Assembly (NCBI GenBank): GCA_031216915.1
Contig: CM062297.1
Location: 537,066,971 to 537,130,970, forward strand
Reading direction: 5' to 3'
From: Pictodentalium vernedei
Lineage: Eukaryota > Mollusca > Scaphopoda > Dentaliida > Dentaliidae
Length of the DNA: 64,000 bases
In this document: one piece after another, positions 45,840-57,889 of the stretch
How positions within the stretch are numbered: the first letter of the stretch is position 1
Layout of the letters: each line of letters opens with the position of its first letter
Translations under genes and position numbers: made by a program
Notes under the pieces: generated by a model
Databases searched by the model: none
What the model saw: only the letters and a program-made list of their open reading frames with translations
What the model was told of the DNA's origin: nothing

Positions 45840-47257
45840 TGTTTGCGGGGGCTATAACAAACTTGAATCTGACCCCCAAGAGATGTTGTATACCAAATAT
45901 CAAAATATTTTCACTGGAGGATCTGATGAAGATTTTTAAAGAATATTCTTCATTATTTATTTAGTCATGTTTAAGGTCACATATTTCTGCACAATGGCTA
46001 ATCATGACCATGACAGTTTTACAGGTGGAGGAAGCCGGAGTACTCAGACAGAACCACCAGGCAATGACAAGCAACTGTCAGCTCCCCAACATACTAACTC
46101 CACACAAGCAGGGTTAGCATTGGTTGAAGACAGGTGCACCATCGATGTGCAGTACGCTTTAGTACACAAAGCCACTGTGCCCCCACAGGGGCAATGGGGG
46201 TGAAGTGTTTTGCCCAAGGACACAACCTAGTTGCCGAAGGTGATATTTGAACAGAGGACCTCTCGGCTTTGCAGCCCTGCACCTCCACCTACTGAGCCAC
46301 CGCACCCCTGAATATTCCTCATGATGCACTAAGTTAATCTTTGGGCTCCCATAGTGAGCCCAAATATTAAGCCAGGGACTGGATTTGAACAAACTTGAAT
46401 CTGATACCACGAGAGATGTCACATAACAAATATGAAAGGATTCTAACTGGTGGATCTGAAAAAGATTTTTAAAGAAATTTCCTCATATTGCACAAAGTTA
46501 TACTTTGGGCTCCAATAGAGAGCCCACTTATTAACCCAGGGACCTGATTTGAACAAACTTGAATCTGCCCCCCCCCCCCCTCCTTTTGAGATGTTGTGTA
46601 CTAAATATGAAAGCATTCTGACTGGTGGATCTGAAGAAGAAGATTTTTAAAGAAAGATCATCATTTTGCACTAATTTAAACTTTGGGCTTCAATAGAGAG
46701 CCCAACTATTAACCTAGGGACCTGATTTGAACAAACTAGAATCCCCCCCCCCCCCCCCCCCCCCTCCCCTAGAAATGTCAAATATGAAAGCATTCTGACT
46801 GGTGGATCTGAAGAAGCAGATTTTTAAAGAAATTTCCGCATCTTGCACCAAGTTAAAATCCAGGCCCTCCATACCCCCCAATAGGGAGCCCAAGTATTAA
46901 CCTAGGGACTCAATTTGAACAAACTTGAATCTGACCCACCCACAGATGTTGTATACCAAATATCAAAATACTCTAACTGATGGTTCTGGAGAAGATTTTT
47001 TTAAATTTTGGAAAACAATTTGTGGGCACTCTCTATCAGAGTAATGCCCCTTGTGGTGCCCCCTGTGAGTGTAGCAACCTTATTTGAACAAATTTGAGTT
47101 GACATATGATAAGGCACATGCACATCAAATTTGGTTCAATTTGGCTCAGTGGTTTATGAGAAGTTGATAATGTATAGTTCCTGCCAGACGGATGGATGGA
47201 CAATGGACAGAAAGTGATCACTTAAGCTCCCTCTGACTTTCAGTCAGGTGAGCTAAT
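45840..47257 (+). mobile_element. Family A HINE, core and 3' end, carrying a SINE
   Basis: Core units of the 'gatgttgtataccaaatat' type, with C-runs at 46,567-46,579 and 46,745-46,764, then a short distal block and CCTCTGACTTTCAGTCAGG with TGAGCTAATAAAAG at 47,230-47,257. The SINE at 45,954-46,309 interrupts the first unit. The 5' end is absent or lost in the C-run at 45,790-45,830. Confidence 0.65.
45954..46309 (-). mobile_element. tRNA-derived SINE, second copy
   Basis: Same family as 10,305-10,669: tRNA-like head on the minus strand (GGCTCAGTAGGTGGAGGTGC), a degenerate box B, the 'gtccttgggcaaaacactt' core and an AATAAATAAT tail. The target duplication is GAATATTC(T/C)TCAT (45,941-45,953 and 46,310-46,322), lying in a family A HINE unit. 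One difference between the two target copies suggests some age. Confidence 0.8.
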
Positions 47258-47449
47258 AAAAGCTGAAGGGATATAAATCCTGAAAAACTAAACAGACAAA
47301 GCCGATATGCAAACTCGTTTCAATTAAACATCTTGTGAAACCACATACCAAAAATATTTGAAATCCACTGGTAATTTTTTAAATTAACCCCTGACAATTT
47401 TGGTCGTATACTGACTTACTTGAAATATTCTAAGTTGAAGGAGCATAAC

Positions 47450-48450
47450 TTTTGGAGATCTGGGTGGGCGCAGATGCTATGCGAATTAGTTTATGAATAT
47501 GCAAGAGATGAGCTCAGTGCCTTAAGCTCAAAAGAATTGCTAACAAATTCTTCTGAATGATATGCAGGCCTGCTCAAACCTTTGACCATAGTCTGGGTAG
47601 TAGTAGGTTTAGATGATCCAGCGTATATCCTGACCAGAATAACTTGCATCCAGTGTTATGGAAGTGATTAGGAAAAAAACCTCCTTGCATCAAGAACAGA
47701 TTTGTCCACTATGACACTTGACCGACAATCAACTAATTCACCAGAATTTGACCTTGAGTGTGTTAAAAGATGAGTATGAATCACTGGAGCAGATGAAGCT
47801 TGTCAGGAGAAAGTCAGTCTAACATGGAGATGTAAAGCCCGATAAAAATGGAGGAATTTCCTGGCTATGGCACGAGTCGCTTTTGTGATGCCTAAGATAG
47901 CTCAAGAGATAGAATAAGGTTTGACTTCTCTTGAGGCTGAATGAAGAATCAGCAAACTAAAGCAGCCACAATGATGTGACAAATACCATTTTCCAGAAAA
48001 CCAGAAGAAGCATGTATGTGGGGAATGTCATCAAGGAAAACCCAAATATGATACTGATGATTTGTCTGGTGATATGGTATCACTTTAATTCATCAGATGG
48101 GTAAAGATCCCAGGAGCATGACTTCCTAAATTAGATTGGATGCCTTGCCTCTGAATGAGAAAAGTTAAGATGCTACGTATCTGGACACCAGAAGGTATAC
48201 ATCTTGTCATCGTTACTGGCTGTAAAACATTCTCATGAATCAAGCTTCTAACGAAAATGAATGTCTCCCTGCTGAATACTGAAGCCTAAACGAAGAGGTT
48301 ATAAGACTCAATCAGCAATTAGTCTTGAGGTATCCGCTGGTTCTTTGGCACAAGAAAGAGTGGGCCATAAAACCCTGCTGACTCTATAAAAAAGTTAAAA
48401 TGAAAGAACGAAGGAGGTTCTTACCTGCTGGATTTGTACTAAAGGGGACA
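47450..48450 (-). pseudogene. Old DIRS- or LTR-like RT-RNase H fossil
   Basis: Treated as a fossil. On the minus strand, short patches match RT and RNase H motifs in the order expected, for example GFYGPLFLVPKN (compare GFYSHLFLVPKP in the DIRS element of this window) near 48,345, and a TLDASYSGQ patch near 47,640 like the RNase H start. It is heavily broken, with many breaks, and much older than the element at 40,119-45,052. The family is uncertain. Confidence 0.45.
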
Positions 48451-48699
48451 TAATTGAACCACAGGTTTGTGCACCATTCACTTTTGGCCCTTGGTCAATC
48501 TGGCTCAGCTAATTATTTATCTTTTGAAATCTTTCCAGAGCTATAGCTGCCGGAAGACTTACAAATTGTTGCATTTTCCATATTTGCGATGTGGATGGAG
48601 ATAAGCATGTTTTGATTGTGTGGTGGTATGGAAAGAAAAAAGAAACATGAAACTTCATTCTATCAGAGAGTTAATTTTTTTATTTTTTTGTAGTAATCA

Positions 48700-48835
48700 A
48701 GAATATGTCACCCACTTATACTGAGTTCCAAATTTCATTCAAATACAGCCAGAGAAGTTAGTCAAATTTGAGGGTGCAGATAATCTTGTCCCTCTCAGAA
48801 TGACTGCAAATATTGTCACTAATATTTCCTTTAAT
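48700..48835 (+). repeat. Degenerate family A HINE distal block
   Basis: The phrase 'cagataatcttgtccctctcagaatga.tgcaaatattg' is a diverged form of the family A distal block (compare 23,435-23,470). No ends are recognisable. It shows that family A has been active for a long time. Confidence 0.4.
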
Positions 48836-49218
48836 ATTTCTTCAAAAGAAAGCTGAATACCACTTATCGAATCAATACAACAAATTTGTGGGTGTATTAG
48901 TGATAATTCATTTTTCACATGCATTTGAAAATAAATTGAGGGCCTGCTTCTGGTTTTCTCTAAATCAAACTGGTCCTCAGAATGTCTTAGATCATCATAT
49001 CGAATGGAGAGAAATTCATTGTTGAAGATAGATGTTCCAAATAGAGATGCAGAGCTGAGAACAGATTGGGGCATGTCTGGTAAGGCTTTATTTACATCCA
49101 GACTCAACCCAGCAGCGATCAAGAAAAAGAAAACTCCTAGCTGCGATAGACTAATAGTTGCATTTAAAGGCAGTCTGGTCTGTAAACATACCCTTGTCAT
49201 GGACAACTTCTAAATGAA

Positions 49219-49680
49219 CTACAGAAAAGCTATATAAATGACATTCAAGACAGGTCTGTAAGTTTTTTTTGCATGACTGAAAAGAGTTGTCTTCCTTTTC
49301 ATCTTCAGTTGGAGTGAAGACATATATTCAGATGATTTAGCATATGACAGACTGTCATGTTGCCTCCAAGTATCAATCATTGTTTTTTCAGATTTATGCC
49401 TGCTCAGAGATGCATCATCTGGTGATCTGGTGAACCTCTTTTTAAGGGTCAGGGTCAATAGTTTGAGATCAGACGTAAGCAACTCATCCAATTGATGCTC
49501 TCCAACACAATAATGATGGATAACATGGTTGGCACTCCATCTATAAAAAGGAAACCTGAGGCATGTATGGCTACTGGAAGCTGGTCAAAAATGATGATTA
49601 AAACTGTGGTAGATGAACTAAATACAGATAAAATGATACCCAACAAGACCAAAAGCAAACCAGAAGTGGGTTGGATGAGG
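49219..49680 (-). other. Possible exon or pseudogene of a membrane protein (unrecognised)
   Basis: On the minus strand an open stretch reads GLLLVLLGIILSVFSSS, then FDQLPVAIHASGFLFIDG and VPTMLSIIIVLESI, looking like two or three membrane segments. A +1 frame then stays open for about 90 codons with a basic, Ser/Lys-rich sequence like a cytoplasmic tail (KSEKTMIDTWRQHD). No splice sites are convincing and no family is recognised. The 155-codon frame at 48,739-49,206 may or may not belong; part of it covers HINE remnant DNA. Could be chance. Confidence 0.25.
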
Positions 49681-49699
49681 ATTAATGTTACTTAAAAGA

Positions 49700-50460
49700 T
49701 ATCAAAAACTAAGGAGGATGACTTATACATCAGAATCAGTCAGAGTCCAGTCTATTCTCAAATTTAAACAAATCAGGATATAGGTCAAGTTCCACTGCCA
49801 ACATGGTCAAGGACAAAAATGGGTGACATAATCACAATAATGTTACAGGAAAATTAAAATTAAAGAAATTTCACTCATCTGAATATGGAGCTCCAATAAT
49901 AATAATTTTTTAAAATGTCAAATACTCTTAAATATGATTATGCCTAGTTATGACATAGATTGTCATCTAAAACAAAATTAGAAGATGATTACAAAAGTCA
50001 AAACTCAAACACATTGTAAAATTATGCGTCTCCTGAACAAATCCTATTGTCTTGCATCTGAGCTATAATCGTTATTGATTAAGTAAACTGTTTGGTGTTG
50101 TTCTCCCCAAAACTGGTCACAGGAATCTTTCCAGTGAGTTCTAACTTCTGATTAAAGGGGGACAACCACCCACCATGTTCATGGAAATGTCAAAGAGGCT
50201 CTATACACATGTGCGAGACTTCATGTCCATCGATGAAATTACTTCAGCATTGAGTAGTGAAGGGTGATCCCTCAACAGCTCCATTCCATACAATCTCGGT
50301 TCAAGATCATTTTGTCAGCGTCATTTCATTCACTTTTTCTATCCATGAAAGGCTGCTTTTGAGACATCTCTATGAATGTTTGGTGGTTTGGACTACAAGA
50401 CAAAGTATAGCTAATTTAATTGGGATTGAGTAAAGAGAAAAGAAATAATAAAACCAGAGT
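49700..50460. other. No gene or clear repeat seen
   Basis: AT-rich, low-repeat sequence, probably older unique DNA. Confidence 0.35.
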
Positions 50461-50464
50461 GAAC

Positions 50465-50515
50465 ATGTCCATGGGACATTAATGCCCCTGTCCATATAAC
50501 TCTGTGCAGAATGGC
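50465..50515 (+). repeat. Family K HINE, 5' end only
   Basis: TGTCCATGGGACA followed by TTAATGCCCC, matching the 5' end at 9,344. It passes into unrelated sequence before the family A core starts at about 50,541. Confidence 0.5.
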
Positions 50516-50540
50516 CAAAATATTCGAAGTTTTCATAATC

Positions 50541-52580
50541 ATAGCACTAAGTTTGAATTCGGGCTTCTATAGTGAGCCCAAATATGAATCCAGGGGGGCC
50601 GATTTGAACAAACTTGAATCAGATCCACCCAACAATGTTGCATACCAAATATCAAAAGATTCTGCCTGCTGGATCTGGAGAAGAAGATTTAAGAAATTTG
50701 CCTGAAATGCACTAAGTTCGAATTCGAGCTTCTATACTGAGCCCAAATATAAACCCAGGGGGCCAATTTGAACAAACCTGAATCAGATCCACCACACAAT
50801 GTTGCATACCAAATATCAAAAGATTCTGCCTGCTGGATCTGGAGAAGAAGACTTTTTTAAAAAATTTGCCTGAAATGAACTAAGTTCGAATTCGAGCTTC
50901 TATACTGAGCCCAAATATAAACCCAGGGCGCCGATTTGAACAAACTTGAATCAGATCCACCACACAATGTTGCATACCAAATATCAAAAGATTCTGCCTG
51001 CTGGATCTGGAGAAGAAGATTTTTTAAGAAATTTGCCTGAAATGCACTAAGTTCGAATTCGAGCTTCTATACTGAGCCCAAATATAAACCCGGGGGGGGG
51101 GGGGCCGATTTGAACAAACTTGAATCAGATCCAACCCACAATGTTGCATACCAAAGATCAAAAGATTCTGCCTGCTGGATCTGGAGAAGATTTTTTAAGA
51201 AATTTGCCTGAAATGCATTAAGTTTGAATTTGGGCTTCTATAGTGAGCCCAAATATGAATCCAGAGGGCCGATTTGAACAAACTTGAATCAGATCCACCC
51301 CACAATGTTGCATACCAAATATATCAAAAGATTCTGCCTGCTGAATCTGGAGAAGAAGATTTTTTAAGAAATTTGCCTGAAATGCACTAAGTTCAAATTC
51401 GAGCTTCTATAGTGAGTCCAAATATGAATCCAGGGGGCCGATTTGAACAAACTTGAATCAGATCCACCCCACAATGTTGCTTACCAAATAACCAAAGATT
51501 CTGCTTGCTGGATCTGGAGAAGAAGATTTTTGAAGAAATTTGCCTGAAATGCACTAAGTTCGAATTCGGGCTTCTATAGTGAACCCAAATATGAATCCAG
51601 GGAGCCGATTTGAACAAACTTCAATCAGATCCACCCCACAATGTTGCTTATCAAATATCAAAAGATTCTGCCTGCTGGATCTGGAGATGAAGATTTTTTA
51701 AGAAATTTGCCTGAAATGCACAAAGTTCGAAATCGGGCTCCTATACTGAGCCCAAATATGAACCCAGGGGGCCGATTTGAACAAACTTGAATCAGATCCA
51801 CCCTACAATGTTGCATACCAAATATCAAAAGATTCTGCCTGCTGGATCTGGAGAAGATTTTTTAATCTTTTTCCCATTGCCTACATTGTTAAAAAGTGCT
51901 GACTCAGCACTTTTTCAAAGTCCTGAAAAAAGTACCTTGTGATCAAACCGATAGGGATTTTTTTAACCATTCTATTCTACTGGATAAAAGTAAGATTTAT
52001 ACAACATAAAAGTTCTCTGTGCCGTGTAGTTTTGGAGATATGGCAGTTTTAAGGTTTTTCCTATTTTTAGTTCCCGAGGTTCCCAAGGAGCAATGAGAAA
52101 ATTTTTTTTTGCATCAATCAACTACTTATGACATATTATCATCTGATATCAAATTTGGTTCAAATGGACCTGACGGTTCTGAAAATAGAAATTTTAGGCG
52201 TGGCCAAAATTTTTGCCCCTCCCATAACGAAGGAAAATAATGCCCGACAAACTTCTCTTGAACAAACTTGATTCTAAACCTCAAAAGGACTCTGTATACC
52301 ACATATCAAGTCTCTCCTACTGGTGGTTCATTAGAAGATTTTCAAAAAATTTGGCCATTTTTTCCCCACACCTCTGCTCAATATGAGCCGAAACCTATTT
52401 TGGATAAAAATCAAAATGCCCCTATATAGCCACTACTTACATGAAATTTAATTAAAATGTGGCCAGTGGTTTAGGAGAAAGAGGCTCAAACACCATCTTC
52501 ACGCAGGACGACGGACGACAGACGATGGACGAAGAGTGATAAGAAAAGCTCACCCTGACTTTCAGTCAGGTGAGCTAAAA
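50541..52580 (+). mobile_element. Family A HINE, about 8 core units and complete 3' end
   Basis: Units of about 167 bp of the second variant (gcctgaaatgcactaagttcgaattcg) from 50,541 to about 51,860, then the distal block and a GACGGACGACAGACGATGG patch. The hairpin CTCACCCTGACTTTCAGTC with AGGTGAGCTAAAAAA lies at 52,549-52,580. The 5' end is missing. A G-run at 51,092-51,103 sits in one unit. Confidence 0.75.
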
Positions 52581-52581
52581 A

Positions 52582-52962
52582 AACAAGAAGCCCCACAGGG
52601 CCTGAAGTGCTCATCTTCAACAGAACACAATATAAACAGAGTCTAAGAATGAGTCTACATGAAGCAATCCATCTTCATAAGATACACTGTCAATCCTTGG
52701 GTCCCTCAGGAGTGACAAAAATAATCCGGGCATCATGCCTTTTCTTCAGTTGATCATAATGTAAAATGTAGAGCTCCGCTATGAAGTCCCTTGATACAAC
52801 CTATGTGGATTAATCTTAGTTACACACCTCTAGAGGGTACTGAATACAAAATTTTTCATTCTTCAGCAACATGGCCAATTCTGGCTCCCATAGGGAGCCC
52901 AAATATTAACCCAGGCTCTCAATTTGAACACAGTTGAATCTGACTTCCCTAGAGATGTTGTA
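52582..52962 (+). mobile_element. Family A HINE, left half of an interrupted copy
   Basis: The 5' end GAAGCCCCACAGGGCC, then GTGCTCATC, is a diverged family A start. Sequence from about 52,830 is collinear with 23,940-24,075 and is cut within 'gatgttgta' by the 6.7-kb element. The right half resumes at 59,690. Confidence 0.65.
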
Positions 52963-54107
52963 TACATTACGTGTACGCTCCCTGTAAAACACTGCCAATC
53001 GACTCCCCACTAACTGCTCTATGAGGTGGGGTATCAAAACCCAACCACATGACTTCAATAAGACGTACTATCGGTTACAATTAGCACGAAGTGTTTCCCA
53101 GTGTTGTGACAAGGTTATGCTTCCGACCCAAAATAGGACCTCCAAGCATTATTTCTCTGCAAAACGGCGGTTGATAATTAGGGAAAAAAGCGCATCGCTC
53201 CCAAACTACACAAATAAAAATAAAATTGTTAAAATTTATTTCGAAATATCGTACAAAATGACTTTTGAGGGCAGTTTCAATCTCGCATGAATATTTGTGA
53301 AGCCCTTCTCGTTACTTTTTGTCGATGTCAGTGTTTCTTTGATCCCGTAATTTTTGGATACCAATTAGCACATTTTCCAATCACTCGGGCAAATACTATT
53401 TTTAATATCACAGGAAAATTTTAAAAACGTGTTTTCATTTCGAATATATTGAGTAAAAATCAGTGCGATTTCGTCCTTGAATTTTTACAATCCGACTATT
53501 ATTAGCGAAGTTATGCCAAAAATGGAAATAATAAAAAAATCTCATTTGTAACAGGTTGAAGAACCTTTCGAAAATACACACCTTTTTTATTCTGCAGTGG
53601 TAGACATATTCCGGGAAATGAAAAAGAACTTTATACAATTTGGTTGCGTTTCCAGGTATTCGCAAGAAGGACAGCTGATGTCGGGGGGTTGGGGGAGGGA
53701 GGCAGGGGGGCATATATAAGAGGGAGGTGTGACATTGGGGTGATGTGATATTAATCAGGTCTCCAGACGGTCTGTGGTTAGACTAGGCAGTGGGACCTGG
53801 AGGTGGGATGCACAGCAACTCTGAATGATGACATCCCCTTTAATCCGAGGATGATATACAACATTTCTCAATAAAAAAATAAGCATTCAACGGGTAATGT
53901 TGGATTTCAAGGTGTGCAGAGAACAAGCCGGTCCATTGCGAACTCGCCCCAGTGACACGGCAAAGCATCCATGTTTTACATGGCGATGTTTTCGCTCAAC
54001 TTGGCAGGGCAAAAATATAAAAAGAATACCCAAAAGACGGGTGCAGAATGTTAATCTACCCACCCCCCCCCCCCCCCCAAAAAAAAAAAAAGTTCTTGGT
54101 AAAAAAA

Positions 54108-57100
54108 TGAAAGTGTCAATGACACTGTAGCTTAACTTGTGTTGTGTTTGATGAAAAGGATAATGTTCAATGTTTATGAAAGGATTATGAAATAAGACAA
54201 GAATTGTGATAATTGGGAATATGTTCATTTATATTCCCTGTATGCTATATTTTTAATAAAAAATAATATGAGGTGTACACTGTACTAAAGAGCTTAGGAG
54301 TGGGTTAATATGACCTCACAGTTAATGTATGTGGCCCTCACAGTTAACGTATATCAACAAAAGTGACCAAGTTACAGTGAAATTATTCCAAAACGAGTCA
54401 TCCTATCAAGTTACATTGAAATCCCTTCATAAATATGGCCTGTAGACAGGGACCAGCCTAGGGGGGAATTTTAGGGAGACTTCAAGTCTCCCTCCAGAAA
54501 AAATAGGGAGACTGCAGAGTCATGTAGGGAGACTTCATAGGCAAGTGGGGAAAATTAAGAATATTCATGTACCACCCCCGCCGCCCCTTCATATTTTCAA
54601 TTTATGGTCCTCTATTAAGGTACAAATAATCCAGGTCCAGTTGTCTATGATGCATCTGTGCCAGGTTAAAAAATCACAATGTAATTATTGACTGAAAATC
54701 CCCCACTGCTACCTTCTCCTTCATGACCCCTCACCTCTTCTTCGTGCCAATCCCCCATCACCCTCCTGTGGTTGCCTTTCAACAAAGTCTACTAAGCTAA
54801 TAATTTCCTAAGTCTGAAAGTGTGAACAGGACCAGATGTAAGAAGGTTGCTTGGGAGGTACGTTGTTAGTTAATAAACAAAATACATTCTGGGGTCGAGT
54901 ATTTTGTAAAAGAAATGTCATTCCGCATCATTTTTATGGCATTCCGGTGTCATTCCGCGTCATTTCATGTCATTCCGATGTTTAGGAGGACCTTTTTCAA
55001 GATCGTCCACATGCACACTTGTGTCCTGTACAAAGCTTTTCTTGACATCACTAAAGCTTTTTTTCATGTGTTTCAATTCCATTCGTGTTTTTCTGGGAAT
55101 AGAGACCAACAGTTAACAGTCGTCAGCAAATCGAAATGAAAATAATGTGTTATAAAATACGTCCGTTGTGTATACATTTTCGGCATCCTGAGCGACGTAA
55201 CCTACTTTCAAACTGGGTTGTTTTGTTGAGTCGCGTAAGTCACTTATTTTCGTTTCGACACTTGAAGCTCCGACTGGAACGCAACAAAATAGAAATAAAA
55301 AAAATCCGCCGAAAGCGACAATGGGCAATTGCTTGTCGTGTGATTTCAAATAAATGGACGTTTATTTGACGAATTAAAATGCCCATTTATCACACTCGAG
55401 CACATTCGATTTTTGAAAATACTCGTTTTCATGTAAACCTCGCATCACTCAGTTCAGCCTTTTCTCATTTTGGCCAATTTTTAGAGGGCGACTTGTAATC
55501 GCCCCGACTATTTTTCTAGGCAACTTTGGGCTTAGAAGGGCGACTTAATCGCCCTAGTCGCCCTCACGGCTGGTCCCTGCCTGTAGACTGTGCTAAAGGC
55601 TTTGGGTCCCTGGAGCCGTCAGTTTCCCAATTGCGTCCAAAGGGGACGTTCTCATCTAGACATTATATGAAGTCAACCTACCAGGTTACAATGAAATCCC
55701 TTCATAAATATGACCTGTAGACTGTGCTAAAGGTTTTTGGGCTTTGGGCTTGGGCAACCATCATGGTTGAATGATCGCAACCAAAAGGGGACATTCTCAT
55801 CTGGGCATCATCTAAAGTGTTCCTACGAAGTTACAATGAAAACCCTTCATAAATATGACCTGTAGACTATGCTCAAGATTTTCGGGCTTTGGGCACCTGT
55901 AGCCATCACAGTTGACCAATCACGACCAAAAGGGGATGTCATCATCTAGGCATTATATGGAGTCAACCTAACAAGTTACAATGAAATCCTTCCATAAATA
56001 CAACCTATAGACTGTGCTAAAGGTTTTGGGGTTCAGGCAGCCATCAAGGCTGAATGATCGCAACCAAAAGGCGACATTCTCATCTAGACATTATTTGGAG
56101 TCATCCTACCAAGCTACAATGAAATCCCTTCATAATTATGAACTGTAGACTGTTTTAAAGGTTTTCTGGCTTTGGGCCCCTGTAGGTGTCACAGTTGCCC
56201 AATCGTGTCCAAAAGGGGACGTTCTCATCTAGACATTATATAAGGTCAAACCTACCAAGTTTCAATGAAATCCCTTCATAAATATGACCTGTAGACTGTG
56301 CTCAAGGTATTCGGGCTTCAGGCTCGGGCAGCCATAATGGCTGAATGATCGCAACCAAAAGGGGATGTTCTCATTTAGACATTATTTGGAGTCATCCTAC
56401 CAAGCTACAATGAAATCCCTTCATAATTATGACCAGTAGACTGTTCTAAAGGTTTTCAGGCTTCGGGCCCCTGTAGCCGTCACAGTTGCCCAAACGTGTC
56501 CAAAAGGGGACGTTCTCATCTAGACATTATATGAAGTTATACCTACCAAGTTACAATGAATTCCCTTCATAAATATGACCTGCAGACTGTGCTAAAGGTT
56601 TTCAGGCTTCAGGCTCGGGCAGCCATCATGGTTGAATGATCGCAACCAAAGGGGACAATCTCATCTGGGCATCATCTGGAGTGATCCTACGAAGTTACAC
56701 TGAAATCCCTTTATAAATATGATCTGCAGACTGTGCTCAAGGTTTTCGGGCTTTGGGCACCTGTAGCCATCACAGTTGACCAATCACGACCAAAAGGGGA
56801 TGTCATCATCTAGGTATTATATGGAGTCAACCTAACAGGTTACAATGAAATTCTTCCATAAATATGACCTTTTGCCTATGCTAAAGGTTTTGGGCTCGGC
56901 ACCCATCAAGGCTGAATGATCATGATCAAAATGGGACATTCTCATCTAGACATTATTTGGAGTCATCCTACCAAGTTACAATAAAATCCTTCATAAATAT
57001 TACCTGTAGACTGTGCTAAAGGTTTTTGGGCTTCGGGCCCCTGTAGCCATCACAGTTGCCCAATCAGGACCAAAAGGTGACTTTCTCATCTAGACATTGT

Positions 57101-57705
57101 ATGAAGTCTACCCACCAAGTTACAATGAAATTCCTCAATAAATATGACCTGTAGACTGTGCTAAAGGTTTTCGGATTTTGGGCTCGGGCAGTCGTCACGG
57201 TTGGCCGATCACACCCAAATGAGGAAATTCTCATCTAGTGATCATAAGGAGTCATCCTACCAAGTTACAATGAAATCCCTCCATATTAAACATGACCTGC
57301 AGACTGTGCTAAAAGTTTTTGGGTTTCGGGCTTGAACAGCCATCACGGTTGATAGATCATGCCCAAAAGGGGACGGTCTCATCTAGGCATTATACTGAGA
57401 CATCCTACCAAGTTACAATGAAATCCCTTCATAAATACGACCTGTAGACTGTGCTATGTTGCTAATGGTTTTCGTGTTTTGGGCTTGGGCAGCCAAACCG
57501 GTTGCCCTATCGCGACCAAAAGAGGACGTTCTCATCTAGACATGACCCCAAACCTGCATATAAAATTTCGTGATGATCAGACAAGAACTGTGGGGTGTAG
57601 CCCATGCTAAAGGAAAATGTGAACAGACTTACAGACTCACAGACTAACAGACTTCTGCACGTGTGATGGCAATAGCTTATCTTGACTATGTCAAGTTAAG
57701 CTAAA
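54108..57705 (+). mobile_element. Family B HINE, complete, about 148-bp core units
   Basis: Family B 5' end (TGAAAGTGTCAATGACAC, then AGCTTAACTTG) and 3' end (AGCTTATCTTGACTATGTC, then AAGTTAAGCTAAAAA, at about 57,673-57,705). Note that one change in the 5' motif (CTTAAC for CTCAAC) is matched by the compensating change at the 3' end (GTTAAG). The core, 12-13 units of about 145-150 bp (caagttacaatgaaatccct), is unrelated to that of the other B copies. A hAT element is inserted near the first unit. Confidence 0.8.
54447..55579. mobile_element. hAT-type non-autonomous transposon
   Basis: The ends are perfect 12-bp inverted repeats CAGGGACCAGCC, of the CAGGG-type start usual in hAT, with an 8-bp target duplication CCTGTAGA (54,439-54,446 and 55,580-55,587), also diagnostic of hAT. 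It is 1,133 bp long. No transposase motif is visible. Inside are a GGGAGACTT repeat cluster (54,470-54,540), CATTCCG repeats (54,913-54,975) and a GGGCGACT(T)AATCGCCC cluster near the right end. It inserted into a core unit of the family B HINE. Confidence 0.85.
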
Positions 57706-57889
57706 AATGCAGTAGAAGTCCAGTCGGGTATAGATATCATCTGACTGGTTGGTTGGTTGGGGGGGGGGGGGCGCAGTGGGGGGGGGGGGGGGCTAAGTAC
57801 AAATTCAATGGCAGCAGAGAGCCAACTGTTATAGGCCTACCATCTTGCCATCAGAGGGCGCAGTTGTGTAGGCTAACCCCACAAACATT

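Noticed and set aside
45368-45903. ORFs rich in Gly, Pro and Ile-His-Pro-Ser repeats
   Set aside because: They translate the GGAT/GACA microsatellite and the G- and C-runs.
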